DNA of 64,000 nucleotides from Lachnocurva sp045579705 (GTDB lineage: Bacteria > Bacillota > Clostridia > Lachnospirales > Lachnospiraceae): contig JAZNMP010000011.1 of the NCBI GenBank assembly GCA_045579705.1, positions 29,185 to 93,184 on the forward strand. The letters are read 5' to 3'. Below the pieces are notes generated by a model. The model did no database searches. It had not been told where the DNA came from and saw only the letters and a program-made list of their open reading frames with translations. Position numbers and translations under genes: made by a program. Of this stretch, positions 6,796 through 14,031 are shown one piece after another. Every line of letters begins with the position of its first letter. The stretch's first letter is position 1.

Positions 6796-6957
6796 CTAGC
6801 TTAAACATTTCTTTACAATGAATTCTTTCATCGAAAGTCCTGCTTTTTTTGCAGCCTCAACCATTGCATCTTTTTCATCAGGTGTTACTAAAATCGATAT
6901 CTGCTTGTGTTTAGAACGATATGTTTTCATCGCATTTTTTTGATATTCAGGTACCAT
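6796..6957 (-). CDS. Ribbon-helix-helix (Arc/CopG-like) protein, 53 aa
   Basis: Starts MVPEYQKNAMKTYRSK. The middle, KQISILVTPDEKDAMVEAAK, is a beta strand followed by a helix, and KAGLSMKEFIVKKCL forms the second helix. This is the usual ribbon-helix-helix order of small phage and plasmid repressors that bind DNA as dimers. It has its own promoter (about 6975-7010) and terminator, so it is a separate transcription unit, possibly autoregulated. Confidence 0.65.
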   Translation of the reverse strand: MVPEYQKNAMKTYRSKHKQISILVTPDEKDAMVEAAKKAGLSMKEFIVKKCLS

Positions 6958-6979
6958 CTCAGCCTCCAATCTATAACTT

Positions 6980-7012
6980 GTATATATATACTATCACATC
7001 ACATAGATTGTG
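6980..7012 (-). promoter_or_regulatory. Divergent copy of the repeated phage promoter
   Basis: On the minus strand TTGCCA, 17 bp, TAGTATATA, with TGA before the -10 box. It has the same layout and -10 sequence as the three identical copies but a different spacer. It drives the RHH gene. Confidence 0.5.
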
Positions 7013-7022
7013 GCAACTCACA

Positions 7023-7907
7023 TCAAAATTCAAACTCCGCTTTTTCTCTGCTGAAAAAGTACGCATGATTAGAAAGATAGTCCTCAGCTGCCAACTCCGT
7101 TTCATTGACCTGGCAGATCATATCATTCGCCTGATTCTCTGTTATTGTCTTTGCAGGAAGTGCTAAGCACTCGTGAATAGAACTAGGTAGAATCATAAGG
7201 TCAGACTCCAACTTATCTGCTAACTCCTTTAATACGTCCTTATACATTATAACTGCAGCTCCGTTTATTCTATCCACATTTGAGATAACATGCATATTGC
7301 CTTCTGCTTCGAACATTTCTGCAGGCATTCCAGTCAGCTCTGCTAATGTATCTGCCATCGTCTTCACAAGTACTGGTCGAATCTTAGGAGTGTTCTCTTT
7401 CGCAGCTTCAAAAATCTCCTCAGTAGAAACTCCCCAAGTCTTTGAATGCTCGTTTCTAATCGTAATAGTTCCGATTCCGTTCTCTCCTTTATCCAACTGC
7501 ACTTTAAAAACAAGTGCTAAATCTCCGAGAACATCAACGTGCTCTACGTTCTCGAGCAGCTTCTTATTCTTCTCTTTATTAACCATATCGTATACGATCA
7601 AGTCTTTCACATTCTCAAATCTAAGGAATCTGTCTGCTATATTTCCATAGTCTGGTGCCTCATTTTCCTTCGCAATCTTCACAATTTCTCTAGCAATCAT
7701 TTCTATTGATTTTCCATCATTGTACTCCTGCTCAAACTTTTCTAGGTAAACTGTTGGTGCAACACTGCATTCCTGCTTTCTTAGTGTAACTGATGTTTTT
7801 TCTAAGCCGTTATTCTTCTGAGTCTCATGTGTATCTACAACCACATCTTCATCTACAATCTTTCTGATTGCTTCTACTACTGCGTTCTTAAATTCTACTG
7901 ATACCAT
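7023..7907 (-). CDS. DUF5688-type protein, 294 aa
   Basis: Good site (GAAGGAGATT) before the ATG. The protein is soluble, with KTSVTLRKQECSVAPTVYLE near residue 37 and NEAPDYGNIADRFLRFENVK near 90. This resembles the DUF5688 proteins common in clostridial accessory DNA and mobile elements, whose function is unknown. It is the largest gene of the left-end moron block and is preceded by a leader with the conserved AAGCAGAAAC motif. Confidence 0.6.
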   Translation of the reverse strand: MVSVEFKNAVVEAIRKIVDEDVVVDTHETQKNNGLEKTSVTLRKQECSVAPTVYLEKFEQEYNDGKSIEMIAREIVKIAKENEAPDYGNIADRFLRFENVKDLIVYDMVNKEKNKKLLENVEHVDVLGDLALVFKVQLDKGENGIGTITIRNEHSKTWGVSTEEIFEAAKENTPKIRPVLVKTMADTLAELTGMPAEMFEAEGNMHVISNVDRINGAAVIMYKDVLKELADKLESDLMILPSSIHECLALPAKTITENQANDMICQVNETELAAEDYLSNHAYFFSREKAEFEF

Positions 7908-7941
7908 AACTAATAATCTCCTTCGTATAAAAATATCTTTG

Positions 7942-7976
7942 GTTTCTGCTTTCCCCGTTTAAGCCGATAGGTCAGC
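7942..7976 (-). promoter_or_regulatory. Conserved leader motif, copy b
   Basis: The minus strand carries GCTGACCTATCGGC (7963-7976), about 11 nt, then AAGCAGAAAC (7942-7951), upstream of the DUF5688-type gene. The same order occurs at 8695-8733. Confidence 0.45.
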
Positions 7977-7986
7977 TAATTTCTTA

Positions 7987-8256
7987 TTAACAACGTACTA
8001 CATCTACATAACTACTTCTGAACACTTTTCTTGCACCTTCTTTAAGATGTAAGATTACGTACTCATGAAACACATCCATATCTTTGCCTTTTAGTTCACT
8101 CTCTAATTCTGCAGAATCGTTTCCAGTTACGATTTCCAATGTACTAGCAGTCTTATATACTCTCGTGCTTACAATCTGTGCATCAAACTGGTACTTTGGC
8201 TTATCGTATTCCCTTATCTTTGTTCCGCAATTTCTGGCTATTCTTACTTCTTTCAC
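7987..8256 (-). CDS. Hypothetical phage protein, 89 aa
   Basis: GTG start with a near-perfect ribosome site (GTAGGAGGT, 6 nt). The body is beta-rich: YQFDAQIVSTRVYKTASTLEIV. No family recognised. Confidence 0.5.
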   Translation of the reverse strand: MKEVRIARNCGTKIREYDKPKYQFDAQIVSTRVYKTASTLEIVTGNDSAELESELKGKDMDVFHEYVILHLKEGARKVFRSSYVDVVRC

Positions 8257-8266
8257 GTCTTACCTC

Positions 8267-8449
8267 CTACAACATTCTGTGATACTTACCGAACTTCTTT
8301 TTAGCATATGCTTTTCGATATTCGATCAGCGAATATTCATTACGTCTACGAAACATATCTGCTAAATTCGAATCTCTTTCTTCGGCTGAATAAACTCTAA
8401 AATTTTCTTCATAGCCGTCTTTCCAAATCAAATGAAATTCGTATTGCAT
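8267..8449 (-). CDS. Hypothetical basic phage protein, 60 aa
   Basis: Starts MQYEFHLIWKDGYEE and ends with a very basic helix (YRKAYAKKKFGKYHR), which suggests nucleic acid contact. Ribosome site AAAGGTGAG. No family recognised. Confidence 0.5.
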   Translation of the reverse strand: MQYEFHLIWKDGYEENFRVYSAEERDSNLADMFRRRNEYSLIEYRKAYAKKKFGKYHRML

Positions 8450-8459
8450 AGGCTCACCT

Positions 8460-8675
8460 TTAGATTTCCTCTAAAATCTCTTTTAGTCTCTCAATCTGGT
8501 CATTATTAAGTGAGATTCCTTTGCTCATTTTCTCGTGATTTTCGTCCCAGCTACGGATATCGTACTTCGGTTCTCTGCCATTCCAGCTGACAAGATTCAA
8601 TTCTGTCTGCCAGCCTTTTGTGTCTTCGGATATCACACCTACATGCTCGATGATTTCAAACTTAAATTCAGACAT
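8460..8675 (-). CDS. PC4/YdbC-like ssDNA-binding protein
   Basis: 71 aa; start at 8675 chosen for GAGGAG upstream. The sequence (FKFEIIEHVGVISEDTKGW, LNLVSWNGREPKYDIRSW, HEKMSKGISL) follows the YdbC family throughout. YdbC is a Lactococcus PC4-like protein that binds single-stranded DNA as a dimer. A role in phage or host transcription or recombination is inferred. It is preceded by conserved leader motif copy c. Confidence 0.8.
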   Translation of the reverse strand: MSEFKFEIIEHVGVISEDTKGWQTELNLVSWNGREPKYDIRSWDENHEKMSKGISLNNDQIERLKEILEEI

Positions 8676-8694
8676 TTTCTTTTTTCTCCTCTTA

Positions 8695-8733
8695 GTTTCT
8701 GCTTTTTGTTCCCCGTATTGCCGGTAGGTCAGC
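8695..8733 (-). promoter_or_regulatory. Conserved leader motif, copy c
   Basis: The minus strand has GCTGACCTACCGGC (8720-8733) followed by AAGCAGAAAC (8695-8704), directly upstream of the YdbC-like gene's ribosome site. Confidence 0.45.
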
Positions 8734-8746
8734 ACTCAGTTATCTC

Positions 8747-8911
8747 TTATTCTTCCACCTCCCACATATAGATAAACTGAGCAACTCCGTTTTCATCTGT
8801 CACAAATCCGTGATGTTTCTCAAAAATTCTTGAGGCCTGCTTCTCTGTATAAAATCTGCCGAATAACTGATTGCCTTTTTCGTCTACGATCATCCATCTG
8901 CTTTTTCTCAT
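8747..8911 (-). CDS. Hypothetical phage protein, 54 aa
   Basis: ATG at 8911 chosen for AGGAGGTG. Sequence MRKSRWMIVDEKGN...FYTEKQASRIFEKH has the beta-beta-helix-beta outline of several neighbours. Function unknown. Confidence 0.5.
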   Translation of the reverse strand: MRKSRWMIVDEKGNQLFGRFYTEKQASRIFEKHHGFVTDENGVAQFIYMWEVEE

Positions 8912-8921
8912 AGCGCACCTC

Positions 8922-9062
8922 CTACTTTGTATAATTAACAACTGGCTTAATCAGCATGTACTCAAGTTCAACCTTTGCAAGTACTTTTGCAACTTCCTTC
9001 TCAACTCCTGCAGATATTAAGTCTTTCACTCTTGCCTTGTATGCTTCCTTCTCAGCTTTCAT
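8922..9062 (-). CDS. Small helical Lys/Glu-rich protein, 46 aa
   Basis: MKAEKEAYKARVKDLISAG... with an AGGAGGT site. It is the first gene behind promoter copy 2. Predicted mostly helical. Function unknown. Confidence 0.5.
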   Translation of the reverse strand: MKAEKEAYKARVKDLISAGVEKEVAKVLAKVELEYMLIKPVVNYTK

Positions 9063-9113
9063 ATTTACACCTCCTGCTTATTCACTCCTAAAAGTGTTAT
9101 TTGTTTTGTTATG

Positions 9114-9145
9114 TATATACTAGCATAGATATCATAGGATAGCAA
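9114..9145 (-). promoter_or_regulatory. Repeated phage promoter module, copy 2
   Basis: Same TTGCTA-N17-TAGTAT block as 6703-6737 and 10308-10342, 52 bp upstream of the 46-aa gene. Confidence 0.65.
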
Positions 9146-9154
9146 TAGTTTTCA

Positions 9155-9349
9155 CTAATTTTTTTCAATTTTTTCAGGGATTTTCGCAATCGCATCAAAC
9201 ACTTCTATCATCCAGCAGTCACGGATCCTGCATGCTTTATTCAGATAGCGTCCTTCTGTGTTGCTGATCTCTTTCACATAATCTCTAAATTCCGATTCGT
9301 TATCAAACTTATATACAGTAGTCATATATCTAAAAAATATCTGCTTCAT
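9155..9349 (-). CDS. Hypothetical phage protein, 64 aa
   Basis: ATG at 9349 chosen for AAAGG 8 nt upstream. MKQIFFRYMTTVYKFDNESE...CRIRDCWMIEVFDAI. Small alpha/beta protein, unknown. Confidence 0.5.
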   Translation of the reverse strand: MKQIFFRYMTTVYKFDNESEFRDYVKEISNTEGRYLNKACRIRDCWMIEVFDAIAKIPEKIEKN

Positions 9350-9363
9350 CTTCGTTGCCTTTC

Positions 9364-9585
9364 TCAATCGTTCTCTCTAGTTGCATTCACATATGCAGTA
9401 ATAAACTGCTCGCATACGTCTGAATCGTAGCGGTCAAATGTTTCATAACTTCTGCTTGAAATCACTCTCTGAACGGCTGACCAGTCCTCTCTACTATTGA
9501 TTCCGTCTAATACTTTTTTACCGAATCTAACATCTTCATAACATCTCTCAATCATTGCCTGGATATCATTATTCGTGTACAACAT
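9364..9585 (-). CDS. Hypothetical phage protein, 73 aa
   Basis: MLYTNNDIQAMIERCYEDVR...; ribosome site AGGAGG. Mostly helical and acidic. No family recognised. Confidence 0.5.
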   Translation of the reverse strand: MLYTNNDIQAMIERCYEDVRFGKKVLDGINSREDWSAVQRVISSRSYETFDRYDSDVCEQFITAYVNATREND

Positions 9586-9594
9586 ATTTGCCTC

Positions 9595-9756
9595 CTATAA
9601 CTCAATTACGTTTACATCTGGATTAAATAGATAGTATTCATTCTCAGCAACTTCATACGCCCACTTTCTAGCTGCAGACATATCAACAAACTCATTGACT
9701 GTGCTCAAGTAGCATTTGCCAGTGTTCATATCACTAATTTCTATTAAACAAACCAT
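9595..9756 (-). CDS. Hypothetical phage protein, 53 aa
   Basis: MVCLIEISDMNTGKCY...MSAARKWAYEVAENEYY. The layout is beta-beta-helix-beta, like neighbouring orphans. Function unknown. Confidence 0.5.
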   Translation of the reverse strand: MVCLIEISDMNTGKCYLSTVNEFVDMSAARKWAYEVAENEYYLFNPDVNVIEL

Positions 9757-9773
9757 CGTTCTCACGCTTTCTA

Positions 9774-10061
9774 TTACTTCAAATAATACTGAATCGTCTC
9801 AACATCCTCTTCGTCCGTTCTACCTTCAAGCATGTATGCAAGAAAATCTTTCTCAATTCCAGTCAATCTAATAATTCCAGTAAAGTTCTCTGCTTTGTAA
9901 TACGCTCTTAGTGCTTTATCGCAGATACCTCTGCCAACACCTTCTGTAAATCCTTCTGTCAGCACTCTCAAATTGTCTAGTCTCTTCATTTTCTTCATGA
10001 GTTCTGGTTTCTCAAGTTTGCTTGTGCATTTAAAACCGTCTGTAAATGTGTATGTAAACAT
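9774..10061 (-). CDS. Hypothetical phage protein, 95 aa
   Basis: MFTYTFTDGFKCTSKLEKP...; ribosome site AGGAGGT. The middle helix (ICDKALRAYYKAENFTG) and C-terminus are acidic-helical. No family recognised. Confidence 0.5.
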   Translation of the reverse strand: MFTYTFTDGFKCTSKLEKPELMKKMKRLDNLRVLTEGFTEGVGRGICDKALRAYYKAENFTGIIRLTGIEKDFLAYMLEGRTDEEDVETIQYYLK

Positions 10062-10073
10062 ATCTGATACCTC

Positions 10074-10268
10074 CTAAATTTCATTCTGTGGTTTAAGGTG
10101 GCTTGCTAGCTCATATGCTTCGTTCCAGCTTTTACAACTCATATAAACAGTTCCGTTTGGATTAAAAATTGTGAAACTATACTGCATTTCGAATCCGTTG
10201 TAGCATTCACATTTTGCTATCTTATAATCGTTTTTTAATGTGTAAAGTTTCCCTATTCTGTTCAACAT
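10074..10268 (-). CDS. Hypothetical phage protein, 64 aa
   Basis: MLNRIGKLYTLKNDYKIAKC...KSWNEAYELASHLK. First gene behind promoter copy 3, with a GGAGGT site. The beta-rich body ends in a helix. Function unknown. Confidence 0.5.
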   Translation of the reverse strand: MLNRIGKLYTLKNDYKIAKCECYNGFEMQYSFTIFNPNGTVYMSCKSWNEAYELASHLKPQNEI

Positions 10269-10307
10269 ATCAATTACCTCCGAATTGGTGTTGTTTGTTT
10301 TGTTATG

Positions 10308-10342
10308 TATATACTAGCATAGATATCATAGGATAGCAAGTG
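10308..10342 (-). promoter_or_regulatory. Repeated phage promoter module, copy 3
   Basis: Identical to copies 1 and 2 through the -35, spacer and -10. It lies 40 bp before the 64-aa gene and starts the left-end operon. Confidence 0.65.
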
Positions 10343-10434
10343 ATTTTTACGTTTTTTTCGTAAAAATATTGATTTATCATTTATCTAATCGTAAAATGTA
10401 CATAGCCATACGAATTGGAGTTGACTCCATATAC

Positions 10435-10466
10435 AAAAAGCCCAGGTCAAATATCATGACCTGGGC
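10435..10466 (-). terminator. Strong terminator of the accessory-protein operon
   Basis: Perfect 10-bp GC-rich stem GCCCAGGTCA/TGACCTGGGC with a 7-nt loop and a T5 tail on the minus strand, 6 bp after the stop at 10472. Confidence 0.9.
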
Positions 10467-10471
10467 TTCTT

Positions 10472-10786
10472 TTAAATCTTGCTCATAACTTGGCTATAAA
10501 GTCTCGGATTCAACACTTGAAGCGTTGTCATCAATTCATCCATCAGTAACCAAGCATCCTCTGGATTCATTCCTGCAATCTTGGTTAGAAATTCGCTCTC
10601 GCCGTATTGCTTGACGATTGAATCTTCCTGTTTCAAAGTAACAACGTTATCCTCTTTCTCTTTGTTTCCATATAAATGGTCGTAAATCGTATAAAACGCT
10701 GCTAAATTTCTGCAGGTAGTTGCATTAGGATTTCTCTCGCCTTGACATTCAGCGATTGCTTCTAAAAGGTCCTGCTCTTTTATCAA
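10472..10786 (-). CDS. Helical protein of the accessory block, 104 aa
   Basis: TTG start supported by GGAGATCAGCC. Predicted all-helical (EQDLLEAIAECQGERNPNA, AAFYTIYDHLYG). It ends the five-gene block that also encodes the Arg/Gly-rich, jelly-roll-like and Gly-rich proteins, so a shared structural or accessory role is likely but unknown. Confidence 0.5.
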   Translation of the reverse strand: MIKEQDLLEAIAECQGERNPNATTCRNLAAFYTIYDHLYGNKEKEDNVVTLKQEDSIVKQYGESEFLTKIAGMNPEDAWLLMDELMTTLQVLNPRLYSQVMSKI

Positions 10787-10800
10787 GGCTGATCTCCTTT

Positions 10801-11286
10801 CTACATCTGTTCGATTTTCTGAATGAATCTTTCAAACTCAAGACGAGTCTTTTCGTTCGGTGCTACTTCCATCAGTTCCCTAAGTTCAGATACCATATCC
10901 TCATTAGCATAAGAAGAGCCATCCGAGTATCTCCCCATAGAATCTCTTCTAGAGTATCTTCCTCGGCCTCTAGCGTATGAGCCTCCCATCATATCGTAGG
11001 AACTGTTACCGCCTCTTCTGGAGCTATTTCCGTTACGGTATGACCTGCCATCTCTTGAGTTACCGCCTCGATTATTATCATAAGAAGAATTTCCTTCTTC
11101 CATTTCAGATTCAAGCATTGCTTTCGTTGTTTTAACAGACTTCAACGCATGAGTCAGCTTATCAATATACTCAAGGTCTCCTGCAGATAATTCTCCACCG
11201 GCTTTCTCAACCTTCATATTCGCTTTTGCAAGTTCATCCGAAAGCGTATAGCACATCTGCTCTATATCTTCATATAGCTTTTCCAT
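10801..11286 (-). CDS. Protein with Arg/Gly/Ser-rich low-complexity middle
   Basis: 161 aa, excellent site (AAAGGAGG). N-terminal helical segment (1-65), then a disordered stretch (about 68-128) of NNRGGNSRDGRSYRNGNSS and SYARGRGRYSRR type, then a helix. RGG-like tracts usually bind nucleic acid or drive self-association. It lies with the jelly-roll-like and Gly-rich genes in the same operon. Function unknown. Confidence 0.5.
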   Translation of the reverse strand: MEKLYEDIEQMCYTLSDELAKANMKVEKAGGELSAGDLEYIDKLTHALKSVKTTKAMLESEMEEGNSSYDNNRGGNSRDGRSYRNGNSSRRGGNSSYDMMGGSYARGRGRYSRRDSMGRYSDGSSYANEDMVSELRELMEVAPNEKTRLEFERFIQKIEQM

Positions 11287-11301
11287 TATCGTTCCTCCTT
11301 T

Positions 11302-11769
11302 CTACGCAATCCTCGTTACAACTAAATTTGCATTCTGAACATTTATTGCAGTTGGCGCATCTGCAGCAGTTGCTCCCTGAGAAGTATTCTCAACGCTCAC
11401 ACTGAAACAACATTCTCTTGGAACTGTTATTATCGCAGTTGACGTTACATTGAAATAATTCTCAGAAGTTGGACCAGCTGGTGCTGCTGCCGCAGGTGTT
11501 ACGATAGCTCTACTTGTGAGAATTGGCTCTCCATCAATGGCTAACGCTACTGATATCGGGCCTACCGTACCATCCTCAGGAACTGCTATATTTCCGTTAA
11601 ATGTAACTTGATAACGAGCAAAGCAATTCGGAGTGACTCCACGTAGAATTAGATTTCCAGACCCGTTTCTGTGATAAACGTATCCTTTATTACATCTAAT
11701 CGAGTCTTCCAATAATACTGGCTGATTCGGCTGAACTAGCTGAATCTCGTTATATACAAACTCTGCCAT
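11302..11769 (-). CDS. Jelly-roll-like (BclA/TNF-fold type) surface protein
   Basis: 155 aa, start with GGAGGTG. Strand-rich throughout: FVYNEIQLVQPNQPVLLEDS, YVYHRNGSGNLILRGV, RYQVTFNGNIAVPEDG, PISVALAIDGEPIL, NYFNVTSTAIITVP, CFSVSVENTS and NLVVTRIA. This spacing resembles the C-terminal trimeric domain of collagen-like BclA proteins. A capsid- or virion-surface role is inferred from this fold and the location after the lysis genes; it is not proven. Confidence 0.55.
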   Translation of the reverse strand: MAEFVYNEIQLVQPNQPVLLEDSIRCNKGYVYHRNGSGNLILRGVTPNCFARYQVTFNGNIAVPEDGTVGPISVALAIDGEPILTSRAIVTPAAAAPAGPTSENYFNVTSTAIITVPRECCFSVSVENTSQGATAADAPTAINVQNANLVVTRIA

Positions 11770-11779
11770 AAGTCACCTC

Positions 11780-12652
11780 CTAAAATGAAGAACCGCATCC
11801 GCATCCACATCCTGAGTTGTTATTCGGGCATGTGAAGATTGGCTGACTGCCGTAAACTGGCTGAGATGGAATAGGGCATGAACGTAATTCGTTAATCAGC
11901 TGATTTGCGACGTTGCTCTGACCATCTCTAATCTGAGCAGTCTGCTCAACCTGCGAAGCCTGACCTCTTGCATACATAAGCTCTGAACGAAGATTCTGAT
12001 TTTCTCTACGTTCTGCCTGCAGTTCCTGATCGCATAACTTATCAAGGATTCTCTGTGTTCCTGCAGTCTGTGCTGCGATAATATCACGTACGCCCTCATT
12101 GACTGCCTGTCGATCTGCGCAATTTTCTGTAGCAACTGTGTACTTCAAATCAGCAAGTCCTGCTCCAGTGGTATTTGTTCCATTAGCAATCTGTGACTGA
12201 ATGCCAAACAAACTCTGCATATTAGCAATCTGGCGAGCATTTGCACCCATTTCTACACCTGCAAAGCCGTTTGCGACCGCCATCTGCATGTCTCCGCAAC
12301 ATCCACACAACTGAGTTGAAAGATTCTGAACACCAGTCTGAATACCTGCAATTCCATTCATGATTGCTGACTGGTCAAATCCTCTCTGAATATTGCTTCC
12401 ACCACCATCATTTACGATGATAGGCTGGCCACCGCCAAATCCACCGCCATTGTTTCCGTTGTTGTTCCAACCGCCTGCAGCAAATAACAGAATAAGGACT
12501 AGAACAATCCACCATCCATTATCACCGCCAAATCCGTTGCCGTTTCCACCATTTCCCATAAACATAGGATATGGTGCTCCCTGCGTTCCTACTGATGTAG
12601 GACCAACAAGCATTGTTGCAGGGATTCCGTTACTTTCATCTGTTAGTGCCAT
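11780..12652 (-). CDS. Gly/Asn-rich protein with hydrophobic segment and Cys-rich tail
   Basis: 290 aa, excellent site (TAGGAGG). Residues 28-80 are Gly/Asn-rich with one hydrophobic stretch (WWIVLVLILLFAAGGW, about 47-62). Residues 120-230 form a helical region (for example ENCADRQAVNEGVRDIIAAQ). The C-terminus ends with CGCGCGSSF. It may be a membrane- or virion-associated structural protein. Similar proteins occur in clostridial prophages next to jelly-roll-like genes, by recollection only. Confidence 0.5.
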   Translation of the reverse strand: MALTDESNGIPATMLVGPTSVGTQGAPYPMFMGNGGNGNGFGGDNGWWIVLVLILLFAAGGWNNNGNNGGGFGGGQPIIVNDGGGSNIQRGFDQSAIMNGIAGIQTGVQNLSTQLCGCCGDMQMAVANGFAGVEMGANARQIANMQSLFGIQSQIANGTNTTGAGLADLKYTVATENCADRQAVNEGVRDIIAAQTAGTQRILDKLCDQELQAERRENQNLRSELMYARGQASQVEQTAQIRDGQSNVANQLINELRSCPIPSQPVYGSQPIFTCPNNNSGCGCGCGSSF

Positions 12653-12740
12653 AATAAATCCTCCTATAATTCTTGTAGGTTAGCGGCTCCTCATTTTTGA
12701 GGAGTCGGTTTATATCAAAGTCTGTGCACCGACCTTAATA

Positions 12741-12947
12741 TCAAAGTTTAATTCCCATGCTCTGTGCTACCTGCATAGCCTGGTTTATAACGTTCTGCGG
12801 AATCTGACCGCTACTAACTAAATAATTCGCTATTTCATGCGGATCATTAACATTCTTCGGTACGTTCAGCCCCTGCTGGCTGAGCATTCCTAGAGGGTTA
12901 CTCTTCACTTTTGATAACATATTCATTACCATCAATGGATTAAACAT
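12741..12947 (-). CDS. Small hydrophobic helical protein, 68 aa
   Basis: MFNPLMVMNMLSKVKSNP...; ribosome site GGAGGT. It overlaps the stop of the preceding gene by 8 bp, so they are translationally coupled. Part of the accessory block; role unknown. Confidence 0.5.
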   Translation of the reverse strand: MFNPLMVMNMLSKVKSNPLGMLSQQGLNVPKNVNDPHEIANYLVSSGQIPQNVINQAMQVAQSMGIKL

Positions 12948-13362
12948 CTTCAGCTACCTCCTTCTTCTTTGTGGATGTGCTTTTTTTACTTGTCATTGAT
13001 TCCAACTGTTTATTCAGGCTATTTATCTGTTCCTGAATCGAACTAATATCTTCCTTTGTAGCAAAATCAGAGTCAGCTAGTGCATTTTTCACGCTAGACT
13101 CACTATCTCTAATCGTATAGTCCAAAATCTTCATGCTAGGCATTCCGCTAGCATCTGCAGATTTAAGATATATTACTGTCTTTTCAGAATCCCACAACGC
13201 AACTGTACTATTCGGTGCTATCAAATAGGACTTTGCTGCAGCTTCACCCTGCACCCAAATAGGGCCACTTCCTAAATTGCTCGGTTGCTGAATATGCTGA
13301 GGCTGATACTACGAATACGGATTTTGTAAATTATTCGGATAATACTGTTGAAAACTAGGCAT
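12940..13362 (-). pseudogene. Accessory gene interrupted by an in-frame TAG at codon 18
   Basis: A strong start (AAAGGAG, ATG at 13362) reads MPSFQQYYPNNLQNPYS, then TAG (13309-13311), then continues in frame as YQPQHIQQPSNLGSGPIWV and on to residue 140 (WVQGEAAAKSYLIAP, then a coiled-coil-like Ser/Lys tail). A single C-to-T change of CAG would produce this TAG, and Gln fits the Gln-rich context. A fragment from an internal GTG (13254) is possible but has no ribosome site. Either a recent nonsense mutation or readthrough explains it. The intact protein would be a helper of the accessory block. Confidence 0.6.
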
Positions 13363-13363
13363 T

Positions 13364-13744
13364 TTAACTCTCCTTTACGAAATAATAAACCGGTGTCTCG
13401 TCTCCCGAGTCCCAAGAATCCATATATGTACCATCGATTGCACAAACTGCATGCGATCCAGTCGCAAGAACATATACACCTTTCGGATGGTCTTCACAGA
13501 AATCCCTAACCGTGTAATCTGCAGAATACGTATCTGGAATCAATTTCTTTTTAAATCCATTGTCCACCAAAAATAAGCCCCATACATTGTTTGAAGATGG
13601 CATATCGGAAAGCATATATCCGTAATATGCTAACTTTGCGTAGGTGCTTTTCCAGTCTGAATTTGTGGCAATAGATAGCGCCCTTATCACGCAATCCCCC
13701 ACACGTTTTTTCTTTGGATTCGGGTTTACTTTTCTATAACTCAT
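13364..13744 (-). CDS. Papain/C39-like cysteine peptidase-type phage protein
   Basis: 126 aa. A Cys in GDCVIRALSIAT (residue 18) starts a helix, and SHAVCAIDGTYMDSWDSGD places a His (about 98) and Asp/Asn-type residues in the order Cys-His-Asp seen in papain-fold enzymes. Such small proteins are common in Firmicute prophages, but activity is unproven. No clear ribosome site is visible before the ATG. It directly follows a terminator. Confidence 0.6.
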   Translation of the reverse strand: MSYRKVNPNPKKKRVGDCVIRALSIATNSDWKSTYAKLAYYGYMLSDMPSSNNVWGLFLVDNGFKKKLIPDTYSADYTVRDFCEDHPKGVYVLATGSHAVCAIDGTYMDSWDSGDETPVYYFVKES

Positions 13745-13761
13745 ACCCGTATTTTGGCATC

Positions 13762-13793
13762 AAAAAAGCCTGCCAGCAATGAAGCCAGCAGGC
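13762..13793 (-). terminator. Terminator of the tail-lysis operon
   Basis: 10-bp stem (GCCTGCTGGC with GCTGGCAGGC on the minus strand, two wobbles) followed by six Ts, 16 bp after the sigma-like gene's stop. Confidence 0.85.
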
Positions 13794-13808
13794 AATAAAA
13801 GTGCAATT

Positions 13809-14027
13809 TTAATTCGCATGAGCCGAGAGTTGATTCTTAGCCTTGTAAACAATAGATTTCGTCTGTCTTACCGATAAATCAAATTCCTCAGCTAGCGCCT
13901 CATACTTAATTCCATCAATAAACCTTCGTTTCAATAAATCTCTATCTCTCTTACTATGTACCCATTCCTCGATAAGTACTTCAATTTCTGAATTGGGTAG
14001 CTTGACTAAAAAATCAACCTCGCCCAT
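13809..14027 (-). CDS. Sigma-70 region 4-like HTH protein
   Basis: 72 aa; ribosome site AAAGGG. RRFIDGIKYEALAEEFDLSVRQTKSIVYKAK matches the pattern of sigma region 4.2 or ArpU-type helix-turn-helix proteins: conserved Leu-Ala-Glu, a turn, then a recognition helix. There is no region 2. It is the last gene of the late operon, directly after the endolysin. It could activate late or moron promoters, or act as a terminase-like HTH. Uncertain. Confidence 0.6.
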   Translation of the reverse strand: MGEVDFLVKLPNSEIEVLIEEWVHSKRDRDLLKRRFIDGIKYEALAEEFDLSVRQTKSIVYKAKNQLSAHAN

Positions 14028-14031
14028 ATAT

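Noticed and set aside
12940..13254. 104-aa protein starting at GTG 13254
   Set aside because: No ribosome site; the frame extends upstream to a proper start at 13362 through a TAG.
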